Shown here piece after piece: positions 21,923 to 34,800 of a stretch of 64,000 bases of DNA (its first letter is position 1; each line of letters starts with the position of its first letter). A program made the position numbers and the translations under genes. The notes beneath the pieces were generated by a model, which did not search any database, was not told the origin of the DNA, and saw nothing but the letters and a program-made list of their open reading frames with translations. The stretch is from the NCBI GenBank assembly GCA_018350325.1, contig JAEVLN010000034.1, positions 248,001 through 312,000 on the forward strand, given 5' to 3'. This DNA comes from Globodera rostochiensis. Taxonomy: Eukaryota; Nematoda; Chromadorea; Rhabditida; Heteroderidae.

Positions 21923-24900
21923 TCAATCATCCAATAATCCGTTACGCCGCTTCTTCCTTTTGTCGGTGACTGTGCGCCGTTCGTCCCTTGGCTTTGCTTG
22001 AACGGTGTTAAGCGATCTGAAACTCAAAAAATATTCAAATCATCAACAAATCAACACAAAAAAGGCTGCAAGGGATGTAACCGGATGCCATGCCGGATTT
22101 GAGTCTTTGAGCTGGAATCGAGAACCACGAAAATCTCACTGTTGTCTCTTTAGCAGTGCCGGAATGTGTTCTTCGATGGCGAACATCATTTTGTCACGAT
22201 GCGCAGAGTCCGCGCCGTCCACCATTTTGACAACGACGTCGTTGGCGAACTGTTGCTTCATCATTTGCAACAAAGGCGGCTTTCCAGTGCCGTCGCTGAA
22301 CAGAAAACCGTAAAAATTCAGTTTTTCGGATTCCCGGAAAAAAACTCACTCCGCACAAACTTGGTCAATCAACGCATTTTTCTGCTCCGTCGTCCCAAAA
22401 ATCAAACATTTTTTGATTATGCTGCAGATGCTTTTGTAATGCGTCTTCAGAATGTCCCCCTGCAGACTGCGCACAATGCGCTCCCTGTCTTCGGGACGTC
22501 CATGTTCAATCACAAGTTGGATCACGTAGTTGCCATACTTATCCGCGACCAAAGTGGGCACATTGTCAAGCAGTTGTTCCAACACGGGACGCTTTTGCTG
22601 CTCCGTGCAGTGTTTAAGCATACGTTCGATCACTCGACTACCGTATTCATGGACGGACAGGGAGGTGACCTTTTAAGGGTGTTTAAATATTTTGCTAATT
22701 TACAAAAGCAATTTTTAGGAATTTATATTGGAGAAGCACTTTCTCATGCAGAAGGTGCACAATGCGCTCCCGGTCTTCGGAACGTCCATGTTCAATTACA
22801 AGTTGGATCACGTAGTTGCCATGCTTGTCCGTGACCAAACTAGGCACTTTCTCATGCAGTTGTTCCAACACGGGACGCTTTTGCTGCTCCGTGCAGTGTT
22901 TAAGCACACTTCGGATCACGTAGTTGCCGTTTTCATGGAGGGCCAGGGAGGCAACCTGTCGGGATGCTTTCAAGACGTAGAAAATTAAGAAATGTACCGA
23001 ATCCGACCGACTGGACAGTATGGCATCAACGACAAATTGAAGCCGTTGTGGTTCGATGAGTTCAATTATCTGTGAAGAATCGTTAACAGTTTCAAATGAA
23101 GCTAAGCCCAAACCCGGGAGCCCCGGTTAAAGACTCAAATAACGCATATAATTTTGTTGTTATTCACCGTGTTCATGACGTAGGCTCCATACTGATCTTT
23201 GATGCATCTGATCACACACGAACGGGGCGTCAGTTCTTCGATTATCTTTAAAAATATTTATTTATTAATATTTAAATTAAATGATTAACTCCTCGAAAAT
23301 GTAATAATTATTTCCAATAAATTTTGCCTCAATTTGTGACGCTTTGTCCACCGATTTCAACGCCGTTTGGATCACGTGACAGCCGTACATTTGCAGGGCC
23401 AATTCCAACAAGTGGCCACGCAATGCGTCCACAAGTTGAGCCTTCTGATCGTCCGTGCCGTACTCGAAAAATTTCTGAAAAGTTTGATCAACAAATTTTT
23501 GAATGAATCACACCCCAACTAATTTAGGTAAATTAACGCGATTTATCGAGTCGTACGGTCTCTAATGAATATTCGGAAGGACCTCAATCACGTAATGGCC
23601 AAATTCGGCACCCATCAACTGTCGAGCATTTTGAAGCGTCTTCGGACCTCTTTGAAAAATAAAACGTTAAGCCTCCAATGCGTTATTAATTTACAATTTC
23701 TCTTCAATTTTACACAATTTTCGAAAATGATTATCGAAAAAAGGATTTTTTGTAACGTCTGAAAGACAGCGAACCGTTCAACAATTTATGCCCCCAAAAA
23801 GTGACGGTTACCCGACATTTGCGGCCACAGCCAAAATCAGACATTTGCGGCTCGACATTTCGCCAATTTTCTAATATTTTTAAAAAACCAAATCAATTGA
23901 AGTCAAATTTATGCAGCATTTATTTTAAATTCAAAACGGCTTGCTCAAGGACCAACAAGAGCGTTGCTCTCTGACATCTCTAATCTTGAATTCTTACTCA
24001 GGGAGAAGATACTGTAATGAATTTAGATTAGAGTGCGGCAAAATCGCATTTGCGGGATCCCGCTGCGGGATTTTTTCCGGAAGGTCGTGCGGACCGGATT
24101 TGCGGTATAAATTCCGCAAAATCCCGCATTTTAAATTTTTGTGGGATCCCGCGCGGGAGTTTTTTATATTACCAAAAAAATCAAAACACTTTTCCCACTG
24201 GACTAAATTTTTCACCCGGGTCTTTTCAAAATTCCGGTCTTTACTTGACACGTCAAATGAATAAATTTGACTTCAGTTGATTTAGTTTTTTTAAAATATT
24301 AGAAAATTGGCGAAATGTCGAGCCGCAAACGTCTTATTTTGGCTGGGGCCGCAAAAGTCGGACCGCAAATGTCTGAAAAAGTGATATAAAATCTCTTCAC
24401 ATTTTGGGCCGCAAATGTCGGGACACGAAAGTGACGACCCTTACACATTTAATGCAAAAAGCAACTCACCCCACACAGACGTTGTCGAACAGCGCCTTTT
24501 TCTGATCCGTCGTCCCGCAAGTCAAACACTTCCTAATGACGAGGCTGCCGAATTTGTCCTGTGCATATTTCATAATGTCCCCCTGCAGACTGCGCACAAT
24601 GCGCTCCCGGTCTTCGGGCAGTCCATGTTCAATCACGTGTTGGATCACAAAGCAGCCATACTTATCCGTCACCAAAGTGGGCACATCCTCTTGCAGACTG
24701 CGCACAATGGGTTCCCGATCCTCGGGCAGTCCATGTTCAATCACATGTCTGATCACAAAGCAGCCATACTTATCCGTGACCAAAGTGGACACATTGCCAT
24801 GTAATTGTTCCAACACGGGACGCTTTTGCTGCTCCGTGCAGTGTTCAAGCACACTTCGGATCACCCGACTGCCGTATTTATGGAGGGACAGGGGAATCAC

Positions 24901-26835
24901 TTGCGCCAATTCATTGATTATCTAAACATTTTTATTTAGTCAAGCATTTGAGTCCTCAGGTAAAAGAGACACTTCAGTACCAAGGTCTATAAACCGGAAA
25001 AAAGGAAGCGAGACAAATTCCTTTTTGACGGATTATTCGTTTTCCGCACAAAAAGAAGGGGAGGAGGGGGGGGGGGGGGGGTCCAATCGTTATACAAAAA
25101 TTGAAAAATAAATAAAATTAAATTATTTGCCTTAATTTGTGACGCTTTGTCCACCGATTCCAACGCCTTTCGGATCACGTGAGAGCCGTACATTTGCTGG
25201 GCCAATGTCAACACGTGGCCGCGCAATGCGTCCACAAATTGAGCCTTTTCCGTCGGATTGGCACGCTCCAACTTTTGCTGGATGAACCTGGCGAAATGTT
25301 AACGGCAAATTCTAATTAAATCAACAACAGCTTTCTTTGTTTGTGCTAAAATGGTATTGAGATCTGTAAATTGCTTCAGAATCAAGCGATTGGGCAGAGT
25401 TCCGTCCAAAAAAACGGGCTTTTTTCACTTCAAGCAATGACATTTAATGGTTTGTTCAATCGTTTAGCTTCACCGGGCTGTTCAAGGCGTTCACCGTAAA
25501 ACTCCCCCCACCCAGCAATGCCCACCTTGAACCGCGCGCGTCCAGCGCAAACGCCACGGCGTCCTTGCCCAAATCGGCGAGTTGAATATTGGCTGTACGG
25601 TTGTTGTGGTACGCGTCCAACAGCTCAGAACGGTGGCTGGGCCGGTCTGAAATTGCAAAAACTTTCTAAGAAAAAAACTCAAAACTGGCTCAAAAAAAAA
25701 TTGAATATTTTCTCTGTGGGTTAATTTTTTGGGGGGACTCAAATGTCCTAAATTTACTGGACGACGACGACGAGGACGCCATGCGAACGCCGCATGAAAT
25801 AACGGCTGCCGGGCACACACTGTTTTTGGCGCATTGATGCAAAAACGCCACACGAACAGCTTGAATTTGTTGAGCCTAAAAACATTTTGAATTTCAAAAA
25901 AGACTTTCGTTATTACAATTCCGATTAATCCGAATCCGGGTTTTTAAAAAAATAATGAACCCCTCCAACTTCAGAGCATTTTCGTGTGCCTAACAATGCT
26001 CAAAAGTAATGTTAGAGTAAAAACGGAAAACAAACCTCTAAAAAACGAACATAAACAAGAGGGGGGACCCTTTTGTTTTGCACTTTTATAATTTTTGACC
26101 AATTTTTTAACTAATTGCCATCAAAAATCAAAAAAAAAAATTGCATTTTGGAAACTTTTTTGAAAATTCCTTCAAATAAAATACCTTAGCGCTCAAATGG
26201 GAAAGCCATTTGAGCGCCGCGCTCAGATAGTTCAAATTCCCCCTCACACATTTTTTTTCTGGCTACGGCCCTGCCTAAGAACTGCCCCCCCCCGAAAAAA
26301 ATTCCTGGCTACGGGCCTGGGTCCGGGGCTCGGAATGGAGGTCATCCATATATTCGTGATCAGCGACCTTGATAACCACAATTTTTAATTTGATTTGACT
26401 TTTTTTTTTCGTCTGGAATCGCATAAAGTTTTTTTGTCTTAAATTTTGTGGTAGTTCGAAAAATGCCTCCCTATTTTTTTTTTTGAAAAAAAAGTTTTCC
26501 AAAGTAAAAAAAATAAAAAAAAAGGTGTTTCTAGGGCTATTCGGGGGCGTAGAATCTGAATCTGACGATCCATTTCAACCAATTCCGAGGCGCGGAGCCA
26601 AATTCGAACAATTTTTCGAAAATTTTCCCAAAAATCAAATTTGGCCTTATTTTTTTTGAAAATTTCTCGAAAAACGAAATAAATAATGAAATGTTTTTAC
26701 GCTTTTTTCTAATGTCCACCGTGGCCAAAACGGAATCCAACCCAAAATTAACAACAAAAAAAAATAGAAAAATTAGTAAACCTTGCAAATGATGTGCTGG
26801 CCGTTCAGAAAATTGCGAATGAATCGATTGATCAT
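21923..26835 (-). CDS. PUF RNA-binding protein B, about 15 repeats
   Basis: PUF proteins bind mRNA 3'-UTRs, each repeat reading one base, and usually repress translation. Thirteen exons: 26835-26782, 25875-25758, 25646-25526, 25287-25131, 24921-24470, 23649-23583, 23474-23328, 23245-23168, 23069-22998, 22955-22740, 22669-22350, 22295-22140 and 22016-21923; 683 residues with no stop or frameshift. Repeat order by similarity to canonical repeats: 1, 3', 5', 6', 6'', 7', 2, 3, 4, 5, 6, 5, 6, 7, 8. A Ser-rich linker (MASSSSSS) precedes repeat 1, and a basic tail with KRKKRR, a likely nuclear signal, ends the protein. Base-reading positions include GSRVIR, GCFVIR and GCFVIQ. Introns 4 and 7 use GC donors after ATT AAG and ATT GAG. 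Intron 5 carries a fold-back element. The exon 1 start is less certain. Confidence 0.85.
23807..24427. mobile_element. Fold-back element with ACATTTGCGGC tips
   Basis: Inverted ends CCCGACATTTGCGGCC and reverse, with further inner copies of the motif, flanked by AAAGTGACG (23798-23806 and 24428-24436), a 9-bp target duplication. The interior has GGGATCCCGC palindromes. It lies in intron 5 of PUF gene B; paralogue E has the corresponding intron without it. Confidence 0.8.
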
Positions 26836-26879
26836 TTTGAGCGATTGCGTTAATTTTTAAATGCTCTAAAAACACCAAT

Positions 26880-28050
26880 TAAAAAAGTTTGAATAAATGA
26901 AAGGGCAACTTAAACATTGTAATTCAGGGCTTCCTTACGTACTTGAATGGCAAGTACAGTGCTTGAAAATGGGCCCTCGTACGTAAAAATAAAAAATGTG
27001 CTTATTTTCAAAAATGTACTTGAAAATAGCCATACAGCCGGAGTGTTGAAAGTTTATTAAAGCCCGACATTTTGAAAATTCCTGGACCTAGGCCCTGGAC
27101 ATTTTTCAAAAATATTTATTTTTTAATATTAGCAAAAAATTCACTTGTTTTAATGCTAAACAACTAGGTTTACCATATGTTTTTTTCTCAAAAAACTTCG
27201 GGGAGCCATGCCCCGCTCGACTTAATTGTTTTTTTTACTAATTGTTGTTTTTTGTTAATAGATTTTTGTTATCAAAATCCAAAATAAACTTTCAAATATT
27301 TAGAAATTTGGCGATCTGGTGTATTTTTAATCCAGGAAATACAGGTTTTAACCACCCTGGCTTGGGGTTTGTTAGGCTTAGGCCTAAGCCACCCTGAGAT
27401 GAACCCCTAAGCTCTGGACGGCTTAGGCCTAAGGCTAAAATCCTAAGCGCAGGGCGACTTTAGGCCTAAGCCTAACGAACCCCAAGCCAGGGTGGCTTAG
27501 GCCTAAGCCTAACGAACTTTTGAGCCACGGTGGCTTAGGCCTAAGCCTAACAAACCCCAAGCCAGGGTTGCTTAGGCCTAAGCCTAACAAACTTTTGACC
27601 AAAAAGGTCCCCTTATGATTTTTCATAATTTGAACTGGTTTAAAAACCGGTTTAAAGGTCGAGCCCGTTAAAATTTGTGTTTGTTCCATCGTTTTCAGCA
27701 CCTAAGAAAACCTATAAAACCGGGTTTGGGTGATTAATGGTAAAAAATAATAATAAAAATCATAGATTTTCAAAATCTTAGATGTTGTCAGATCTTAAAA
27801 TAGTGTCAGATTCGTAATCATCACCCTTGAAAACCCCATATATGATGTTTTCAGCAAATTTGGGGAGGGGGTCGCAAAAGTACCCATTTTTTACATAAAC
27901 GCGAAGCAAAACTTTGGAAAGGCGCCTATGGGCACCGCCGGATAAAAATTTTTCAATTTTTGTTAAGAAATTTCATCAAAATTTTAGCAAAATAAAAACT
28001 GGTTTACATAAGAGTGGAGGATGCCCGGCGGTGCATTTGATTTGGGCGCC
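26880..28050. other. Gene-free repeat-rich interval
   Basis: No gene seen. It contains partial copies of dispersed elements (for example a GCCCGACATTTTGAAAA end at about 27063), the TTAGGC-rich block described separately and one GGCGCC hairpin repeat near 27920. Confidence 0.5.
27355..27600. repeat. Repeats of CTTAGGCCTAAGCCTAAC
   Basis: Five to six irregular units combine TTAGGC with its reverse GCCTAA, joined by AACCCCAAGCCAGGGTGG. TTAGGC is the common nematode telomere unit, but here units are palindromic pairs and not a one-way array. A small piece recurs at about 39147-39165. Confidence 0.6.
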
Positions 28051-28059
28051 GCCGTTGTG

Positions 28060-29030
28060 GCGCCAGACCTTTAAAGTTCAATAACTCTTCATGGAACCAA
28101 CCAAACCAAATAAATTTGGTAACAATCGAAAGCTTTTGTTGGGTAGATTTTGTATTCAAATCAGCAAGGTGATTAAATCCTTTTCAAAAAAGTTATAATT
28201 AGGGCTGCAAAAAATATGCACATAAAATCTTGAAATATGCGCATAAAATATGCACCAAAAATTGCAAAATATGCATATAAAATGGAAAAATATGCACATA
28301 AATTTGTCTAAATTCAATATAAAATTTCCCCAAAATTCTTCAAAGTCATTCAACATTTGTTAAAATTGCTGATGAGATGCATTTCCAAATTTTCAAGTGT
28401 TTTGGCGACTTTTTTGAACCTTGTGACCATTTTGGCATTTTTGACGACTTTTTTGAACTTTTTTGACTATTTTGGCATTTTTGACGACTTTTTTGAACTT
28501 TTGTGATGATTTTGCGCTTTTTTCAAAAATGAAATAAATCAAATTTTTCTTGCCAAGATCACTAATTTTTTGCAATTGCCAAAATATGCACATAAAATTA
28601 ATAAAATATGCATATAAATAACGAAATATGCACAAATATGCACATAAATCGCGAAATATGCAAAAATATGCAAAATATGCACATGGAAATGCGTTCTAGA
28701 AGCTTCAACCCAAGCCAAAAACACGTTTTTCGTGCGTTTCAGACCGTTACCAGTTCAGGAAAAAAATATGCATTTGCATTTTTTTGCAGCCCTAGTTATA
28801 ATCGAAAATTACCACAAACTTAGGTTTTCAGTATTTTTAAACCATAACTTTTAAAGGTTTATAAGATCGTTTAGTTCCTGCTAGATAATAGCTTCGAAAC
28901 ATATAGAGCTTTCAATTGGTAGCAAATTTATTTAGTTTGCTTGGTTCCATAAAGAGTTATGGCACTTCAAAGGTCTGGCGCCCAAACGGCGGCGCCCAAA
29001 GAGCAGCGCCCAAACGACCCCCACTCTTTT
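28060..29030. mobile_element. Fold-back element with a nested hAT-like MITE
   Basis: Outer arms 28065-28200 and 28795-29015 are inverted copies (GGCGCC tips, TTGGTAACAATCGAAAGC, AAAAGTTATAA). A second element, 28200-28794, lies between them: ends TAGGGCTGCAAAAAA and TTTTTTGCAGCCCTA, target duplication GTTATAAT (28192-28199 and 28795-28802). The inner element is full of AATATGCACATAAA repeats and a tandem TTTTGACGACTTTTTTGAAC block (28390-28530). Confidence 0.85.
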
Positions 29031-29032
29031 GA

Positions 29033-29075
29033 GCGATTGCGTTAATTTATAAATGGTAAAAAACACCAATTTAAT
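29033..29075 (-). pseudogene. PUF exon-1 upstream flank, fragment
   Basis: The minus strand repeats the conserved stretch just upstream of PUF exon 1 (AAATTAACGCAATCGCTCAAA) and is cut off exactly before the start codon by the fold-back element on its 3' side. It shows that another PUF copy once occupied this spot. Confidence 0.6.
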
Positions 29076-29545
29076 AAAAAATGATTTTGGAACGGGATTC
29101 CCGTCCCGCACTTTTTATTTTAGCATTTTTCCGTTCCCGCAAATAATTCCTTGGCGAAATGTTTCAAAATGTAACAATTTTGGACCAATTTTGTAAATTT
29201 CAAAAAATTTTAATGGCGGCGCTTATCGGCACCGCCGAAGTCCCCAAAAATGTGCCATATTCTGTTGGGTTTTTGATTTTCTGGTTCTTAAGACAACATG
29301 AGATTTCTCTAACACATTTTTTTGATTGCAAATCTGTAAAACAAAAGTGCTTTTTTAGACCACGAAATGTCAAAAAAAAAAATAAATTTATCAATAAAAA
29401 AAAGTCGGCATCCAAACTCCAGCTCAAAAGACCCAAATCCGGCATGCCGAACCCAAAAGTGTCCGAAAATCCGGCATCCGGTTACATCCCTTGCAGCCTT
29501 TTTTGTGTTGATTTGTTGATGATTTGAATGTTTTTTGAATTTCAG

Positions 29546-29639
29546 ATCGCTTAACACCGTTCAAGCAAAGCCAAGGGACGAACGGCGCACAGTCACCGAC
29601 AAAAGGAAGAAGCGGCGTAACGGATTATTGGATGATTGA
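29546..29639 (+). pseudogene. Orphan PUF last exon
   Basis: Acceptor TTTCAG, then 94 bp nearly identical to the last exon of PUF genes B and C (basic tail with KRKKRR, stop TGA). No other PUF exon is next to it; the upstream DNA is a dispersed repeat. The downstream 230 bp also match the 3' flanks of B and C, so this is a broken-off duplicate. Confidence 0.8.
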
Positions 29640-30537
29640 ATAATTTTATCTTTTGCTTATCGGACAATTATTGTTGGTCGTTGAACTCTTGTTTGCATTT
29701 TCCATCAAATGTTTAAAATTCTTCCAAAAACGTTTATAAAAATTTTAAAACTTGCGACGACCTCCGAAAATTTGAGGTCGTCGGGGTTGGTTGTCACACG
29801 GTAATATAACCGGACCAAAAAAAATGTCGAAAATTCCGGGCCTAAAAATAAGGTTATTTGGGATCCGGTCTCCGTGGTTGAATTAAACATATTTATATAC
29901 CAATTCGACTACTCCTTAAGAGCCAACCCTGGCCGGGCTTCCGTGCACAGTTGTCTGCGGAGCAAGGGGGTCATTTTTACTTTTGGTACTGAAGTGTCCC
30001 TTTACACTGGGACTCAGTTGGACGGCATCCAAATGGCGTCTGATCGACTTTCTTCACCCCTAGATCGATTTGTCTCGCCGAGAGCTGTCGAATGATATCG
30101 TATTTGTGGAAATTGGTGCACGGAAATACACAGAATTTAGGCCAAAAATATCTATTTTTGGCCATGTTTTAGTGGTTCAAAAACCGGTTCCAACATTTGC
30201 CTAAACTTTTGACCTCTTTTTCCGAGCTTAGCTCGTCGAGGGTGAAGCGTTGAAGTGTGGGATTACGCCAGCTAAAATCAGTGCCGGGTACCATAACCGC
30301 TTGGGAACCCGGAACCTAAAATCCGGAAGCGCTTCGTAACCGGGGTCCCTCCCCCCATTATTTGAAAATAATAAAAAAAATTTTTTAAGTGGATAAAAAG
30401 GAGTTTCTAGGGGTATTCGAGGCCGTAGATTCTGAATCTGATATTTATTTCGACCAATTTCAAACCCCGGGCCCGGAATTCAAACAATTTTTCGAAAAAT
30501 TAAAAATTTTCAAAAATTAATTTTAGCCTTTAAATTA

Positions 30538-31185
30538 GGGTGGCACGTGACCGGGACGGGATTTCCCGGTTTTTTCTGGTCCCGGTCCCGGGTGTCTTAG
30601 TGGTTTGTCTTCCGGCAAGTCAAATGTTTGTGTCGGGTTCGAGTCCGTTTGAGTACAAACATTTATTTATCCTTTTTCCTCTACTCACATAATTTTTTTC
30701 TTCTAATAATAAAATTATTTAAATAATTTTCAAAAATTTTTTAATTAAAATGCGAGCAAAACAAAAATTTTTGATTCATCACATCTTCCTGAATTTTTAC
30801 TTCAAATTTTCTTAACAAATATCATTAAAATGTTCAAAAAATTTCCCCGGCGGCGCCGCCGGACATCCTCCACTCTTACGTAACCAGTTTTTCCCCGAAA
30901 TTCCGAAGCAAAATTTATAATTTTGCTAAAATTTTGATGAAATTTCTTTAACAAAAAATTGAGTCAAAATTCAAAAATTTTTCTCGGCGGCGCCTATCGG
31001 CACCGCCGACCACCCTCTCCTTAAAAGTAAAGCAGAATCTCAAAAAAAAAAGAATGATGATGATAAAATTGAAAGATATTTTTGAATAACAAAAAATTTT
31101 TTTGTTTTACCATTGAACATTACAAAAACCCTCGAAAACCCGGTACCGGTTGAAAATCTTGGTCCCGGTCCCGGGCAACGCTAAT
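30538..31185. mobile_element. hAT-like element with tRNA-like cassette
   Basis: Left end TAGGGTGGCACGTGACCGGG and right end near GGTCCCGGTCCCGGGCAACG form imperfect inverted repeats; no clear target duplication was found. A cassette at 30588-30660 carries A-box-like TCTTAGTGGTTTG and a perfect B-box GGTTCGAGTCC. Two GGCGCC hairpin repeats lie at about 30850 and 30985. Confidence 0.6.
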
Positions 31186-31329
31186 CAATTAGAAAATTCG
31201 TAAAAAAGTTATTGCAATAAAACTTATGAAAAGCCCTGATTTTGGGTGTTTTTCATGTTGAACTTCTTAAAAACGAATTGAACCGGCTTGGCTCTTTTTT
31301 TTTTTGTACGATACTTCTCATTTAGAGCT

Positions 31330-31500
31330 TTTAGAGCTTTCCAATGACATCTTGATTTTTTGATTTGGTTGAGTTTAAAAAAAGTTATAGCCTTTTTAAG
31401 TGCTGGCACTGAAGTGTCCGGCACTGAAGTGTCCGGCACTGAAGTGTCCGGCATTGAAGTGTCCGGCATTGAAGTGTTCGGCACTGAAATGAACGCCGCC
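31330..31500. repeat. 15-bp GCACTGAAGTGTCCG array and fold-back arm
   Basis: Six tandem units of GGCACTGAAGTGTCC type follow an arm containing GATTTGGTTGAGTTTAAAA and AAGTTATAG. The same arm and tip occur in both halves of the element at 45220-45660, so this is probably half of such an element. Confidence 0.7.
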
Positions 31501-31834
31501 GGTCTCGAATACCCCTAAGAACTCCTTTTTATTCACTTAGAAAGTATTTTTATTTTTTTCAAAAAAAAGCGGGGGGGGGGGGGACCAGCTTAAGTATTAC
31601 CGACGTTTCGCCCATAAATTCGGATGTAATCTCGACAGTGAAATCCTTAAGAATGGGGATCCCTAATTTTTTTCAAAAAATAAAAACATTTTATACAGGC
31701 GTTAGAAAATAGTTTTTAGGGTTGTTCGGGGTCCGGACGGATATCCGGTTATAAAACCCCTCTTTAATTACCATTTATTCAAACTTTTTTAATTGGTCTT
31801 TTTTAGCATTTAGAAATTAACGCAATCGCTCAAA

Positions 31835-34800
31835 ATGATCAATCGATTCATTCGCAATTTTCTGAACGGCCAACACATTATTTGCAAGGTTTGCTAATTT
31901 TTTCTATTTTTTTTTTGTTAATTTTGGGTTGGATTCCGTTTTGGTCATCACGGGAGACATTATGAAAAAGCGTAAAAACATTTCAACATTTATTTCGTTT
32001 TTCGATAAATTTTTCATCCAAAAAGAATGAATTTCTGCCATTACTTGCCTTTTCGATGTAATTTTATGCTGCTTTTTGAATGATTTTAAGGCCAAATTTG
32101 ATTTTTTGCAAAATTTTGAATCTTCCAAAAATTGTTCGAATTTGGGTAAATTTTGTTTTAATTTTATCATCAAAATGCCTTTTACAAATAGTTAAACGGT
32201 AATAGTGGGTAGAGTTATTTTACTTGTTCCACACAAAAACAAAGTTTTTTTAAGAGGGTTTTACACAAATTCCTGAAATTTTTTGTGCTTTTTTTGCGCA
32301 CACTATTAGGAAAAACGCACAAAAATGTTATAACAAATAAAAGTTTTGGAGGGGGTTCAGATTTTTGTTTAAAACCGATGGATTAATCAGAATTGCAATA
32401 ATGACCTTTCTTTTTGAAAGTCAAAATGTTTTTAGGTTCCACAAGTTCAAGCTGTTCATGTGACGTTTTTGCATCAATGCGCCAAAAACAATGTGTGCCC
32501 GGCAGCCGTTCTTTCTCGCGTCGCTCGCATGGCGTCCTCGTCGTCCTCGTCCAGTAAATTTTGGACATTTGAGTCCCCAAAAAAATTAATTCACAGAAAA
32601 TTTCAAAATTTTTTTTTTTGAGGCGCTTGGAGTTTTTTTTCATAAAGTTTTCGCAATTTCAGACCGGCCCAGCCACCGTTCCAAGCTGTTGGACGATTAC
32701 CACAACAGACGTACAGCCAACCTTCAACTCGCCGATTTGGGCAAGGACGCCGTGGCATTTGCGCTGGACCCGCACGGTTCAAGGTGGGCATTGCTGGGGG
32801 TGAACGATTTGAACAGCCCGCAAAGCTAAACGATTAAACAAACCATTAAATGTCATTGCCTGAAGTGAAAAAGCCTGTTTTTTTTTTTGGACGGAACTCT
32901 GCCCAATCGCTTGGTTCTGAAGAAAATTAACAGATTTTTATTGGTCGAAAACCCCTGGGGGCCTATTTCAATTGGATCATATCTCCGATATGATCCTATG
33001 ATACGATATCATATCGTATGCAAAATTTCTGTTTCAATTAAATCGTATGAAAAATCATGTGCCGCCCATGGTATGTCATATGGGGGTGTCATTATGCGTT
33101 TCAATATTAGATCGGGTATGATATCGCAGGTGATCAGGGCCGTAGCCAGAAAAAAAATGTGGGAGGGGGAATTTGAACCATCTGAGCGCGGCGCTCAGAT
33201 GATTTTCCCATCTGAGCGCCAAGGTATTTTATTTTAAGGAATTTTCAAAAAGGCAATTTTTTTTTTATCTTTGATGGCAATTTGTTAAAAAAGTGGTCAA
33301 AAGAAAAAAAAGGGTCCCCACTCTTGTTGTCAGGGTGACCAGAGTAACTGATTTGTCAGGTTTTTCCTGATTTTTGGGTGTTTTCCTGATTTTCTCCTGA
33401 TTTTTCAAAAATTTGAAAAGTTTAAGCGAAAATGGCCAATTTTCTTAACAAATATCGAAAAAATCTTAAAAAAATTTTCCCGTCGGCGCCGACGGACCTC
33501 CCCCCATTCTTAAAAAGCTTCAAAAAATGATCGTTTTTAAAATTTTGGTTGCAAATCTTTTAACAAATCGGAATCGAAAATTCAAAATTTTCTCGGAGGC
33601 GCCTATCGGCACCGCCGGACCCCCCTCCCCCCTACTAAAGCAGAATTCGTAAAAAAAATTTGCATTTTTGAAATCGGCAAAATTTTCGAAATTTAACACA
33701 ATTTCTTAACAAAAACAGGGATTTTTGAGATGCCGAACACTTGGATGCCTTGTCGAGAAATACAAAGAAAAAATAAAGTTTTGGCATAAAAATTCATATA
33801 ATTGGGCGCTTAAAAAATATTCCTGATTTTGGCTAAGGCTGATCCTGATTTTTCAGCTTCAATTCCTGATTTTTGGGTTTGACAGGTGGTCACCCTGCTT
33901 GTTGTTTTTTCTCAAATTTCATCCAAAAATGCCGATATATGCACCAAAAAATGGCACTTTTAGTGCAAAATTTGCTTAATACTTTAATTTTTTCGCTTCT
34001 TTTAACGTATAATAAGTGGATTTAAAGCCTTTTCACGTATTATTTTGGTATTTTTGGAAAACGGATAAATTTGAAAAAGTTCCGGTATTTTAACCGCTAG
34101 GCCTTGCTCATCGCCATTTGGCCATCCAGCGCCAGACAGTCATTTTCAAACTTTTTAATCAAATCTTACCATTTTAGCACAAACAAAGAAAGTTATTATT
34201 GATTGAATATCGATTTTTCATTAACATTTCGCCAGGTTCATCGAGCAAAAGTTGGAGCGTGCCAATCCGACGGAAAAGGCTCAGCTGGTGGACGCATTGC
34301 GTGGCCACGTTTTGACATTGGCCCAGCAAGTGTACGGCTCTCACGTGATCGAAAAGGCGTTGAAATCGGTGGACAAAGCGTCACAAATTGAGGCAAAAAA
34401 CATTTAATTTTATTCCATTTTTGTTGACTGAATTAAATGTTATTTAGATAATCAATGAGATATTGGCGCAAGTGATTCCCCTGTCTTTCCATAAATACGG
34501 TAGTCGTGTGATCGAACGTATGCTTGAACATTGCGCGGAGCAGCAAAAGCGTCCCGTGTTGGAACAACTGCTTGACAATGTGCCCACTTTGGTGACGGAT
34601 AAGTATGGCTGCTTTGTGATCCAACACGTGATTGAACATGGACTGCCCGAAGACCGGGCGCGCATTGTGCGCAGTCTGCAGGGGGACATTATGAAATATG
34701 CACAGGACAAATTCGCCTCCAACGTCATCGAGAAGTGTTTGACCTGCGGGACGGCGGATCAGAAACGGGCGCTGTTCGACAACATTTGTGTGGGGTCAGT

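Noticed and set aside
29874..30095. 73-codon plus-strand open frame
   Set aside because: It overlaps fold-back tip sequence (ACTGAAGTGTCCC) and has no start or splice support.
32436..32553. Alternative reading of PUF exon 2 beginning FHKFKLFM
   Set aside because: It hits a stop in C and D, whereas the VPQVQAVHVTFLHQC frame is open in B, C, D and E and joins both neighbouring exons in phase.
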